A stretch of DNA of 22,581 nt from an uncultured Oscillospiraceae bacterium (GCA_910577915.1 CAJTOM010000041.1:1-22581); one strand, 5' to 3'. Positions 14,275 to 21,047 are shown, numbered from the stretch's first letter. Made by a program: numbers and translations. Notes: generated from the sequence alone by a model not told the origin.

Positions 14275-14412
14275 CTATGTCATGATATATCTCACCACCT
14301 TCACCAGAAAGGCGAGGCAGATAAGACCGAAGAGATAGATGATGGGTTCAGAGCCCAGAAACCGGGCGACAGCCTCCAGCATCCCGACGGAGTAGGCGAT
14401 CATCGCTTCCAT
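14275..14412 (-). CDS. 45-residue coat-like membrane peptide
   Basis: The ATG overlaps the stop of the upstream gene (TGATG), which points to translational coupling. The peptide has a short N-terminal helix and one membrane span (EPIIYLFGLICLAFLVKVV) ending in RYIMT. Size and place fit a minor coat protein such as pVII or pIX, or an alternative coat. I cannot say which. It is followed after 14 bases by the next coat-like gene. Confidence 0.6.
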   Translation of the reverse strand: MEAMIAYSVGMLEAVARFLGSEPIIYLFGLICLAFLVKVVRYIMT

Positions 14413-15119
14413 CACTTCAGGACACCTCCCAGCAGCTTCATAAAGCAGAAGAGGAGGAGGGCGAAGAGGAGCACGCCGGACAGCCACTCGTAATCCACAC
14501 CGGCAGCGCCGGGGGCCACAGTCTCCACCAGGTACTGGTAAGTGTCCAGGCCCACCGTCTGGGTGACGACGGAGGTGGTGGTGACCGGGGTATAGTCGCC
14601 GAAGAGGGAGGAGACCAGGGCCTTGAGGCCGTCCGGGACGGTCACGGCGGGGTCCGTGGGGCGCAGGTCCTCCACGTACCACACCGGCTGTTCCTGGGCC
14701 ATGTCCTCCACCAGGCCGGCAATTACAGCCAGCGTATCCACCTCCGCAGAAGTCTCCGCAGGCGGCGCAGCTTCCACCGGAGCCTCCGCAGAAGGAGCAG
14801 CCGGCGGCGACAGGAGCGTGCCAGAGGCGGAATAGACATTCCCAGCAGTATCCACATAGCTGCCCAGAGGATACCTGTCGCTGGAAGCGCCGTCTGCGGG
14901 CGCTGCTGGAGGAGCTGGAGGAGAAACGGGTTCATAGGCAGCGGCCTCACTTTCCTGGGCGGCGCGCTCGACCTCTGCGGCGTACCAGGCGAGATAGGCG
15001 GCCTCGTACTCCTCCGCAGTGGCGAAGTCCTCAAAGTTGGGCTGGCTCTCAGCCAGGGCGGTGACGGAATGGGCGCAGAGCAGACAGATGCAGAGCAGAA
15101 CGGTCAGCAGCTTTTTCAA
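14412..15119 (-). CDS. Secreted, membrane-anchored Ala/Glu-rich protein
   Basis: 235 residues starting at TTG (TTGA overlap with the stop of the gene upstream; AGGAGG about 11 bases before). There is a signal peptide (1-23, ending TALA), an acidic Ala/Pro/Glu-rich extracellular part with AAEVERAAQESEAAA and PPAPPAAPADG, then a more ordered part (about 145-210), and a C-terminal span (SGVLLFALLLFCFMKLL). A minor virion or assembly protein is likely from context. No family is recognised. Confidence 0.65.
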   Translation of the reverse strand: MKKLLTVLLCICLLCAHSVTALAESQPNFEDFATAEEYEAAYLAWYAAEVERAAQESEAAAYEPVSPPAPPAAPADGASSDRYPLGSYVDTAGNVYSASGTLLSPPAAPSAEAPVEAAPPAETSAEVDTLAVIAGLVEDMAQEQPVWYVEDLRPTDPAVTVPDGLKALVSSLFGDYTPVTTTSVVTQTVGLDTYQYLVETVAPGAAGVDYEWLSGVLLFALLLFCFMKLLGGVLK

Positions 15120-15508
15120 AATTCGTCGTGCCTCCTCTCCTTGGAGATCCTGGGGCTGTTGGTGGAGCTTGTCCGGGGGCTGTCCCCCCGCTGGCCGCCG
15201 CCAAAGCCGAAGAGCATGCGCACCACCAGCACGGAGACGGAGGCCAGGAGCACCCCCAGCCAGAGCTGGCCGAAGGTGAAGCTGAAGCCGGGGACGGAGA
15301 TGGCGAACAGGGACCAGATACCGCCTATGAGGGCCTTGCCCAGAGCGGCGGCGGCGTCAGTCATGCCGGTGCTCTCGGGGACGTCCTCCTCCCCGCCCTC
15401 CTGGGCAGGAGGGGAGGCGCTGTCCGAGGCATAGGCGGGGAGGGCCAGGACCGAGGCTGCCAGGAAGAAGCACAGCAGGACAGGCAAAATGCGGTACAGG
15501 TTTTTCAT
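15116..15508 (-). CDS. Small secreted or membrane protein with signal peptide
   Basis: 130 residues from the ATG at 15508, chosen because GAGGTG lies 6 bases upstream. The alternative GTG at 15517 would use that same site as its codon. Signal peptide 1-27 (ending LPAYA), an acidic linker, then one or two hydrophobic spans (about 58-72 and 78-95) and a basic, Ser/Arg-rich cytoplasmic tail. It overlaps the next gene by four bases. The role is unknown; context suggests a virion or assembly protein. Confidence 0.62.
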   Translation of the reverse strand: MKNLYRILPVLLCFFLAASVLALPAYASDSASPPAQEGGEEDVPESTGMTDAAAALGKALIGGIWSLFAISVPGFSFTFGQLWLGVLLASVSVLVVRMLFGFGGGQRGDSPRTSSTNSPRISKERRHDEF

Positions 15509-15519
15509 GGCAATCACCT

Positions 15520-17358
15520 CTATTTCATAAACAGCTTCAGCAGGCCGATGAACACGAACACAGTCACGCCGGTGACCAGCACCAGCATAATCTCCGGCGG
15601 CAGCCAGGTCCAGAGGACGCCCAGGGCGTCCCCGAAGGAGCCGAACAGGTCCACCAGCTGGGCGAGCTTGTCAAAGGCCATGGTGACCAGGCTGATGACG
15701 CCGTCAAAAATCTTGCCGAGGGCGGCCTGGAGGAGGCCCAGAATGCCGTCGCCGATGGCCCCCAGGACCTCGCCGATCTTCCGCAGGAGCCAGCCGAGGA
15801 ACCCCTCTTCCTCCTCGCCGTCTCCGGGTGTGGTGGAGCCGCCGGGGTTTACCAGGGCGGGCGGCGCGGTGCCGTCCACGGATTTGTACTGCTCCTGGCA
15901 GCGGCTGCACTCGTAGATGGTGAAGCCGGGGGTGATGAGCGCGCCGGTTTCGTCGTACTGGTTGGTGACGGTCACCTTGACCGTCCAGTCGTGGTCCAGG
16001 AGCGGCACGCGCTCCGTCTTCTGCTTCTCGCACTTGGAGCAGACGTAGGCCGTCACACCGGCCAGGGTGCAGGTGGGGGCCACGGAGTCCGGGGCGTACT
16101 CCGCCCACTCATGGGTACAGGTCTCCGGGTCCTGGGGCTTGACGGGGCGTTCCGGCTTGGCGTCCACATCCACATCCGGAGAGGAGCCGACGGGGGAAAA
16201 CGAAAAGCCCTTGGCGTCCTTGGTCGTGCTGCCGTCGTAGACCATGGCGGTAACGTTCACCCAGTTGCCGCCGGTGTAGAGCTGGGGCTGGCCGCCGGTG
16301 TTGTCGTCGTGGAGGGGGATGTAAAAGAAGCCTTCGGCGGGGTTGGAGGGCCGGACGCCGCCGATCCGGCTGTCGGTGACGGGGGTGTTGTGCTGGACGT
16401 AGATGGTGTTGGCGGTGAGCTTGTCCGGCAGGGCCAGGACCTTATTGGTGTCATAGGGGGCGTTGGAGGGGTTGTAGGTCCCAGTGGAGGACAGGGAGCC
16501 GGTGGTGACCCGCAGCTCGTCCAGGTAGACGGTGCCGGAGGACTTTATGTAGAACTTGTCCGCCGTGGGCTTGGTGAAGCTGCCGGAGCCTACCAGGTCG
16601 CCGTTGACGAAGTAGTACAGCTTCCCGCCGGTCAGGGTGACGCGCATGGACACCCATTGGTTGCGGTAGCTGTCGTAGGAAAAATCAGCAATAATTTTAG
16701 CGGAAGGTGTAAAAGTGTACTGCCAATCCAAATAATGTCTAACAAAGAAATCCCATGTAGCAGAAGTAGCTGTTTTATTAAGGACTCTAACTCGAAAATC
16801 TTCAACCACTGACTCTTGAGTAAGCGAAGGAGCAGAACCAGAATATTTCATCCAGCCGTACTTTTTTATTTCCGTAGATTCTCCATCATACCCTGGTGAT
16901 GAATACGAAGAAGGTCTAGCCGGTGTAGTGGATTTAGTCGTCGAAAAATTATATGCAGCATAATACTTAGAGCCTAAAGCAGAGTTGTAATAGAGATTGT
17001 TCTGGGTGTAATCGTTCTTGGTGAATTGGTTGTAATTGTAGTTGTTGGTGGTGTTATCGTAGTACCAGGACTTGAAGTCTGCGCTGTAGGTATAATTATT
17101 GTTGTTCGTGGTGTACTGGTTCAGGAAGTTCTCCAGCTTGACATTGGCTTTGTAGTTGTTTGTGGTCGTATTGTTGGTGGTATTATGGATGGTATTGAAG
17201 GTCTTGTTGTAGCTGTCGATGATCTGGGTATTATTGGTGTCCCCGCTTCGGTAGTAGTTGGTGACGTTGCCGTATTTGTCTTGCACGCTGCTGGTTGGCG
17301 TGGTATAGTAGGCCTGTGGCTTAGAAGATACGTATTTAGAAGAAAACAAGGCATCCAA
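15520..17358 (-). CDS. Large LamG-containing adhesin-like protein, probably altered at its start
   Basis: 612 residues. Residues 1-165 are rich in Asn, Thr and Tyr. About 185-290 looks like a LamG/concanavalin-A-like domain (NQWVSMRVTLTGGKLYYFVN, then a YLDELRV strand). About 414-487 has one and a half Cys-rich units like those of the 525-residue protein. 518-580 is amphipathic, and 588-608 is a membrane anchor before LKLFMK. This fits a receptor-binding minor coat protein. The frame begins at a TTG with no ribosome site, three codons after a stop, and has no signal peptide, which such a protein needs. The 5' part has probably been lost or exchanged. GC content drops sharply in the N-terminal third. 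Confidence 0.65.
   Translation of the reverse strand: MDALFSSKYVSSKPQAYYTTPTSSVQDKYGNVTNYYRSGDTNNTQIIDSYNKTFNTIHNTTNNTTTNNYKANVKLENFLNQYTTNNNNYTYSADFKSWYYDNTTNNYNYNQFTKNDYTQNNLYYNSALGSKYYAAYNFSTTKSTTPARPSSYSSPGYDGESTEIKKYGWMKYSGSAPSLTQESVVEDFRVRVLNKTATSATWDFFVRHYLDWQYTFTPSAKIIADFSYDSYRNQWVSMRVTLTGGKLYYFVNGDLVGSGSFTKPTADKFYIKSSGTVYLDELRVTTGSLSSTGTYNPSNAPYDTNKVLALPDKLTANTIYVQHNTPVTDSRIGGVRPSNPAEGFFYIPLHDDNTGGQPQLYTGGNWVNVTAMVYDGSTTKDAKGFSFSPVGSSPDVDVDAKPERPVKPQDPETCTHEWAEYAPDSVAPTCTLAGVTAYVCSKCEKQKTERVPLLDHDWTVKVTVTNQYDETGALITPGFTIYECSRCQEQYKSVDGTAPPALVNPGGSTTPGDGEEEEGFLGWLLRKIGEVLGAIGDGILGLLQAALGKIFDGVISLVTMAFDKLAQLVDLFGSFGDALGVLWTWLPPEIMLVLVTGVTVFVFIGLLKLFMK
17281..17309 (+). promoter_or_regulatory. 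Plus-strand promoter inside the adhesin gene
   Basis: TTGCAC (17281-17286), a 17-base spacer and TATAGT (17304-17309), 63 bases before the plus-strand ATG at 17373. It supports that small gene as expressed and would produce RNA antisense to the 5' end of the adhesin gene. Confidence 0.6.
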
Positions 17359-17372
17359 AGGATGGTGCTACA

Positions 17373-17615
17373 ATGAATACAACAAAAAATATCTCCCTTG
17401 CCATCTCAATTATTTTACTAGCATTCGGAGCATGGCCAATCGCACTAATAACAGCAACAGTCTGCGTTACACTTTCAATTATTACAGACACTCAAAGAAG
17501 GAAGGAATTTCAAGAGCTACAGACCGAAGTAAGGAAACTACGCGAAGATTTAGAACAACTACAAACGGTCAGACGGGCGATGGATAAGGTGGAGAACCGG
17601 GGAGAGGGCCGCTAG
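17373..17615 (+). CDS. 80-residue membrane/coiled-coil protein on the opposite strand
   Basis: The ATG has a weak AAAGGATGG site and a well-spaced promoter at 17281-17309. The N-terminus has a hydrophobic hairpin or span (ISLAISIILLAFGAWPIALI, then TATVCVTLSII). Residues 40-75 are a charged coiled coil (RRKEFQELQTEVRKLREDLE). It runs against the phage operon and starts 14 bases from the TTG of the adhesin. A regulatory or superinfection-exclusion role is possible but only a guess. Codon use is GC-poor. Confidence 0.55.
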   Translation: MNTTKNISLAISIILLAFGAWPIALITATVCVTLSIITDTQRRKEFQELQTEVRKLREDLEQLQTVRRAMDKVENRGEGR

Positions 17616-17815
17616 AAAAGCAGACGGGGAGAAAGGCAGACCGTCAGATAAACAAAGAAGCAAAAAAGGAGGAGCCCGACAAAAATGAACACAGGCTTTC
17701 TCCACTCGTTCCAAAAGTTATCAATCCAGTCCGACCAGACGGTATAAAAGAACTTGGAAAAACTAAAACCAAGCCCGACCGCCAGCCCGGCAAGAAACAT
17801 ATTTTCAAATGTCAT
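17612..17815 (-). CDS. 67-residue two-span membrane protein
   Basis: The ATG at 17815 has GAGGTG 4 bases upstream. It has two hydrophobic segments (MFLAGLAVGLGFSFSKFF, PVFIFVGLLLFCFFVYLTVC) joined by a Trp-rich acidic loop (WSDWIDNFWNEWRK). It is a phage-operon member by position, similar in size to small inovirus membrane proteins. It overlaps the convergent plus-strand gene by four bases at its 3' end. Confidence 0.6.
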   Translation of the reverse strand: MTFENMFLAGLAVGLGFSFSKFFYTVWSDWIDNFWNEWRKPVFIFVGLLLFCFFVYLTVCLSPRLLF

Positions 17816-17838
17816 AAAACACCTCGGAGAATGTAAAT

Positions 17839-17943
17839 ATGGAAACACTTATTGCATTTTTTAGTCTGTACAAACACCCAATCATGGCTGGAGGACTTTT
17901 CTTCAGTATTTTAGCCATCATCCTTGCGAAACGAAAAAGATAA
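17839..17943 (+). CDS. 34-residue membrane peptide
   Basis: ATG with GGAG 9 bases upstream. The product has a short polar start, one membrane span (MAGGLFFSILAIILA) and a basic end (KRKR), a coat-like or toxin-like layout. It is divergent from the 67-residue gene, with start codons 23 bases apart. It was found by reading the sequence directly, being below usual length cut-offs. Function unknown. Confidence 0.45.
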   Translation: METLIAFFSLYKHPIMAGGLFFSILAIILAKRKR

Positions 17944-18030
17944 TCGCCCGAAGAAGAGCTGCTAATCAATTGTCACACAAAAATTTTCTTCAGGAGCCAC
18001 CGATCCACGCGGCAGCGGCGCGGTCGAGTG

Positions 18031-18219
18031 TTACGATTTTCCTTTCCTGTGAGAGCGAAGCCAACGAAAAAGGAAGCGTATACCTCGGAAACTATAATAC
18101 AAAAGCAACGGGACAAGATGTGACAAAACAACCGCAAAGAAAATATGTAAAAAGTATATATCAATAGGGTCCCATCCAATTTGTCTCGAAAGTGCAAGCA
18201 GTCTATCTATAAAATCCAT
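18031..18219 (-). CDS. 62-residue single-span membrane protein
   Basis: Starts at the ATG at 18219 (GAGG about 11 bases upstream); another ATG at 18237 lies six codons earlier without a ribosome site. A short amphipathic start (MDFIDRLLALSRQIGWDP) leads into a membrane span (IYFLHIFFAVVLSHLVPLLL) and a strongly basic tail (FRWLRSHRKGKS). It follows the replication gene by 28 bases. The size and basic tail suit a coat or virion protein. Overlapping frames on both strands are less coherent. Confidence 0.55.
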   Translation of the reverse strand: MDFIDRLLALSRQIGWDPIDIYFLHIFFAVVLSHLVPLLLYYSFRGIRFLFRWLRSHRKGKS

Positions 18220-18247
18220 TAGTTGTATTTGCCTCATTGTGTTACAA

Positions 18248-19252
18248 TCAGCAAACCGCCGCTCGTCGTCTGGCGGTCTGCAAAGCGTTGTAATCTGCAA
18301 TCAAGCACTCCTGCTTCTCCGACAGCCGCTGCCTGGCGGCGTAGGCCAGCTCCAGCAGGTGCGGCCAGCCCAGGGTACGGACAATGACCGCCAGAGAGGG
18401 GCCCACCTGGGCCTCCACCCAGTTCTCGATCTGCTCCACCCGGTGCTGGATGACGCACCGGGCCACCAGCCGGACGGATTCCAGCTCATCCACGAACGCC
18501 CGCCACCAGCTGCACACCGTACAGCGGGTGATATTGGAATCGTCCCGCTCGATAAAGGAGAACTTGTCGTTGATGACCTGGGCGGCCAGCTTTCCCACGG
18601 ATTCAGAGCTTGTCATCTGCTCTACAAAGGCGTTGGCGTTCTTCTTGCGCAGGACCAGCTCCACCCGGACCCAGTGCCCCTCCGCGCCCTGCTCCAGGGC
18701 CTTGTCGTAGATGCGGACGCGGAAGTCGGAGGACGGCGCGCCGATGTAGATTGTGGAGCCGTTCCGCCGGGTTCCGTCATAGGAGACCAGCACCGAGCGC
18801 CTGGTCATGCGGCTGTTGACCTGATTGGTCTGTATCTTCTGTACGATCTCGTCCATGTCCAGAAAGCCCTCCCGGTCGTTACAGGCCACGTCGATCCGGG
18901 ACACGTTGGCGCTCTCCTCCGCCGCCAGCAGCCGGAACAGAACGGAAAAGACGGTGCCGGACGCGTCCTGCCCGTCCTTCGCGCCGGTCAGCGCCGACAT
19001 GGTCTCGAAGGTCCGGCAGCCGTTGCCGGACATGGACACGCACACGCCCATATCCCGGAAAAAGTCGTTTTCCCGGGGCTCATAGCACACGCAGATGTCG
19101 GAAAACCGCAGTACACGGTTGTAGCCCAGCAGGCCGTATCCGGCGTCCTGGAAGAGTACAGGGTCCAAGCCCAGATATTGTCTGATGACCGTCGCCGGGT
19201 CCGTCTCCTTCACCGAGAAGGTCAGCCAATCCACCAGCACCTGGCATTTCAT
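18248..19252 (-). CDS. Replication initiation protein (Rep_trans family, pII-like)
   Basis: 334 residues of the Rep_trans/replication initiation factor family (Pfam PF02486), found in filamentous phages (RstA of CTX phage) and in Tn916-like elements. Family marks: VDWLTFSV near the start (7-14), SRIDVACND (118-126), TIYIGAPSSDFRVRIYDKA (167-185) and WVRVELVLR (194-202). It would nick one strand of the circular phage DNA to start rolling-circle replication. The ATG at 19252 is preferred over the GTG at 19264 because AAGGTGA is then well placed. It lies downstream of the small DNA-binding gene with a hairpin-rich gap between. Confidence 0.88.
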   Translation of the reverse strand: MKCQVLVDWLTFSVKETDPATVIRQYLGLDPVLFQDAGYGLLGYNRVLRFSDICVCYEPRENDFFRDMGVCVSMSGNGCRTFETMSALTGAKDGQDASGTVFSVLFRLLAAEESANVSRIDVACNDREGFLDMDEIVQKIQTNQVNSRMTRRSVLVSYDGTRRNGSTIYIGAPSSDFRVRIYDKALEQGAEGHWVRVELVLRKKNANAFVEQMTSSESVGKLAAQVINDKFSFIERDDSNITRCTVCSWWRAFVDELESVRLVARCVIQHRVEQIENWVEAQVGPSLAVIVRTLGWPHLLELAYAARQRLSEKQECLIADYNALQTARRRAAVC

Positions 19253-19279
19253 TACAATGATCACCTTCCTGTCATGAGT

Positions 19280-19328
19280 ACCCCCGTGATTACTGCCGGG
19301 GGTCCGGGAGGCCGCTGGGCCCCCCGGA
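19280..19328. other. Hairpin pair between the DNA-binding and rep genes
   Basis: Two adjacent inverted repeats: ACCCCC (19280-19285) with GGGGGT (19298-19303), and TCCGGG (19303-19308) with CCCGGA (19323-19328), the second extended by inner GGCC pairs. No T-run follows on either strand. Next to a rolling-circle initiator gene, this is a candidate replication origin or packaging signal. Confidence 0.45.
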
Positions 19329-19405
19329 TTCCCTTACGCTTGGCTCAGTTAATCAACTACACGGCACTGTCTCACGACGTTCCAGTAATTGCGCCGGTTC
19401 TTCTC

Positions 19406-19677
19406 CTACAGCGCGTCCTCCTCGCCGGCGGACACCATGTAGGAGATACGGCCCTTGCCGTCAAAGAAGCACCGCACCACCTCGCCGGGCGCGATGTCCT
19501 TGAACAGCTCCGGCTTCAGACAGCGGTACTTCACCGCCTTCTGCCCGCCGAAATGGTAGTCGTCGCTTTCACTGCCGGTAAAGTCCTCCAGCATGAACAC
19601 ATTGCAGTACTCCTGCATGTCCCCGCGGTCGTTTTGAACCGCCCGTAGCCATAGCCTACAAATACTTTTTCTTCCAT
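19406..19677 (-). pseudogene. Small single-strand DNA-binding-like protein, frameshifted
   Basis: Two frames join into one sensible protein of about 90 residues. The first begins at the ATG at 19677 (GGAG 7 bases upstream) and reads MEEKVFVGYGYGR. The second reads VQNDRGDMQEYCNVFMLEDF and on to 19406, ending ISYMVSAGEEDAL. They are offset by one base near 19637-19644, where restoring a single G to a CGGGTT run would join them. Small beta-rich proteins of this size and position in inoviruses bind single-stranded phage DNA (pV). The family assignment is by context and pattern only. The stand-alone frame from 19618 has no ribosome site. No standard slippery heptamer is seen, so mutation or sequencing error is likelier than programmed shifting. 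Confidence 0.6.
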
Positions 19678-19697
19678 GGACTTTCTCCGTCCTTTCT

Positions 19698-19716
19698 CCG
19701 GGATTCCTCCTCCCGG
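19698..19716. other. Small hairpin upstream of the DNA-binding gene
   Basis: CCGGGA (19698-19703) pairs with TCCCGG (19711-19716). On the minus strand the loop shows GGAGGAA, an extra ribosome-site-like sequence 10 bases ahead of the one used. It may affect translation of the gene at 19677. Confidence 0.35.
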
Positions 19717-19768
19717 TGTTTTCTTTGGGGCAGCTGATTGAACCCCGTCTTATTAATGGAGGAAAGCC

Positions 19769-19969
19769 TTATCTCACACGCTGGGCCTCCCGCAAAGGTA
19801 TTACGCTTATAGCTCTGTCTTTCGGCATAGCATTTTGAGCAACCTTTTCTGTTAGGGCTTTTTTAACTGACCTAAACCTCCATGTAAAATCAGCCGGACC
19901 CGTCGGCCCGACTGTCCACTTACAATATAAAACTTGCCGGGCGAAAACTCGCAGAAGTTTTTCGTGCAT
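19769..19969 (-). CDS. Possible 66-residue basic protein at the start of the phage operon
   Basis: From the ATG at 19969 the frame gives a basic, soluble product (with FTWRFRSVKKALTEKVAQNA in the middle and REAQRVR at the end). The ribosome site is poor (CGGCGGG). Its first 10 or so codons fall in the direct repeat shared with 9361-9376, so the frame may be accidental there. It is the right place for a first phage gene, but I cannot name a family. If unreal, 19717-20033 is intergenic. Confidence 0.3.
   Translation of the reverse strand: MHEKLLRVFARQVLYCKWTVGPTGPADFTWRFRSVKKALTEKVAQNAMPKDRAISVIPLREAQRVR
19938..19953 (+). repeat. Right copy of the flanking direct repeat
   Basis: CGGGCGAAAACTCGCA, matching 9361-9376 in 15 of 16 bases. 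Here it is followed by an inverted partial copy (TTTTTCGTGCATTTTCCCGCC, part of 19958-19978), giving an imperfect palindrome at 19936-19978 just upstream of asnA. Confidence 0.4.
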
Positions 19970-20033
19970 TTTCCCGCCGGATGGTGTATGATGGATCCGC
20001 TGAGATATTTTGCCTGCAAAGGAGGGCGTTTCT

Positions 20034-21047
20034 ATGAATACCTGCATCATCCCCAGCGGCTACCGGCCGCCGCTCCACGGCTACGACATGCAGCGGGCCA
20101 TTGAGTTCATCAAAAGCAGCTTTCAGGAGAACCTGAAGTTCACGCTGAATCTGCGCCGTGTGTCCGCGCCGCTGTTTGTGGATAAGAACTCGGGACTGAA
20201 TGACAACCTCAACGGCGTGGAGCGGCCGGTGAGCTTCGACATCCCCGCCGTCACGGGCGCGGAGGGGGAGGTGGTCCACTCCCTGGCCAAGTGGAAGCGC
20301 CTGGCCCTCAAGCGCTACGGCTTCTACCCCGGCAACGGGCTCTATACCGACATGAACGCCATCCGCCGGGACGAAAGCCTGGACAACATCCACTCCGTCT
20401 ACGTGGATCAGTGGGACTGGGAGAAGGTCATCACCCGGGACGAGCGGAACGAGGACTACCTCCGCTACACCGTCCGCTCCATCGTGGGGGCGGTGTGCGA
20501 CACCTGCGACGCCCTGCGCCGGGCTTTCCCTCAGCTGAAGGTGAAGCTGGAGCGGGAGGTGAGCTTCATCACCACCCAGGAGCTGGAGGACCTCTACCCC
20601 CATCTCACCCCCAACGAGCGGGAGAGCGCCTACATGCAGGACGGGCACAGGACGGTCTTTCTCATGCAGATCGGCAAGACCCTCAAAAGCGGGCAGAAGC
20701 ACGACGGCAGGGCCCCGGATTACGACGACTGGGACCTCAACGGGGATATTCTCATGTGGAACGAGGTGCTGGGCCGGGCCTTTGAGATCAGCTCCATGGG
20801 CATCCGGGTGGACGAGGAGAGCCTGGCCCGCCAGCTGGAGCTGGCCGGCTGCCGGGAGCGGCGGGAGCTGCCCTTCCACAAGATGCTCCTGAGCGGTGAG
20901 CTGCCCCTGACCATGGGGGGCGGCATCGGGCAGAGCCGGCTGTGCATGCTGATGCTGGGATGCTGCCATATCGGAGAGGTGCAGGTGAGCCTGTGGGACC
21001 AGGAGACCCAGGCGGTCTGCGCCGGTGCGGGGATACGGCTGCTGTAA
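20034..21047 (+). CDS. asnA: Aspartate-ammonia ligase (asparagine synthetase A)
   Basis: A 337-residue AsnA, a cytoplasmic enzyme making asparagine from aspartate, ammonia and ATP (AMP-forming), related to class II tRNA synthetases. Typical parts are RVSAPLFVDKNSGLNDNLNG (about 49-68), LAKWKRLALKRYGF (about 88-101), the SVYVDQWDWEKVI segment, and a C-terminal LTMGGGIGQSRLCMLMLG. Length fits the family (330 in E. coli). Start chosen at 20034 because GGAGGG lies 7 bases upstream. A -10-like TATGAT sits at 19987-19992 without a clear -35. The 837-residue minus frame across this region is a shadow. Confidence 0.95.
   Translation: MNTCIIPSGYRPPLHGYDMQRAIEFIKSSFQENLKFTLNLRRVSAPLFVDKNSGLNDNLNGVERPVSFDIPAVTGAEGEVVHSLAKWKRLALKRYGFYPGNGLYTDMNAIRRDESLDNIHSVYVDQWDWEKVITRDERNEDYLRYTVRSIVGAVCDTCDALRRAFPQLKVKLEREVSFITTQELEDLYPHLTPNERESAYMQDGHRTVFLMQIGKTLKSGQKHDGRAPDYDDWDLNGDILMWNEVLGRAFEISSMGIRVDEESLARQLELAGCRERRELPFHKMLLSGELPLTMGGGIGQSRLCMLMLGCCHIGEVQVSLWDQETQAVCAGAGIRLL

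Larger units (their letters stand above)
11669..19677 (-). mobile_element. Inovirus-like (filamentous phage) prophage
   Basis: A compact minus-strand module with the gene kinds and order of filamentous phages: small DNA-binding protein (frameshifted), Rep_trans replication initiator, tiny membrane proteins, large adhesin-like proteins with C-terminal membrane anchors, coat-like peptides and a Zot/pI ATPase with Walker motifs. Genes overlap or lie within a few bases. No integrase other than the adjoining truncated IS30 transposase is present, and no secretin gene, as expected in a monoderm host. The outer limits are uncertain; the direct repeat at 9361 and 19938 may mark a larger element. Confidence 0.8.

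Noticed and set aside
16980..17290. GTT-rich stretch resembling a microsatellite
   Set aside because: It is the codon pattern of the Asn/Thr/Tyr-rich N-terminal part of the 612-residue protein read on the minus strand; no fixed period.
17360..17440. Hydrophobic minus-strand frame (MAREIFFVVFIV) that could be a lost signal peptide for the adhesin
   Set aside because: Out of frame with the adhesin, no ribosome site, and explained as the complement of a membrane-span coding sequence on the plus strand; kept only as a remote possibility.
17970..18167. 65-residue plus-strand frame
   Set aside because: No ribosome site, and it overlaps the more coherent minus-strand membrane protein at 18031-18219.
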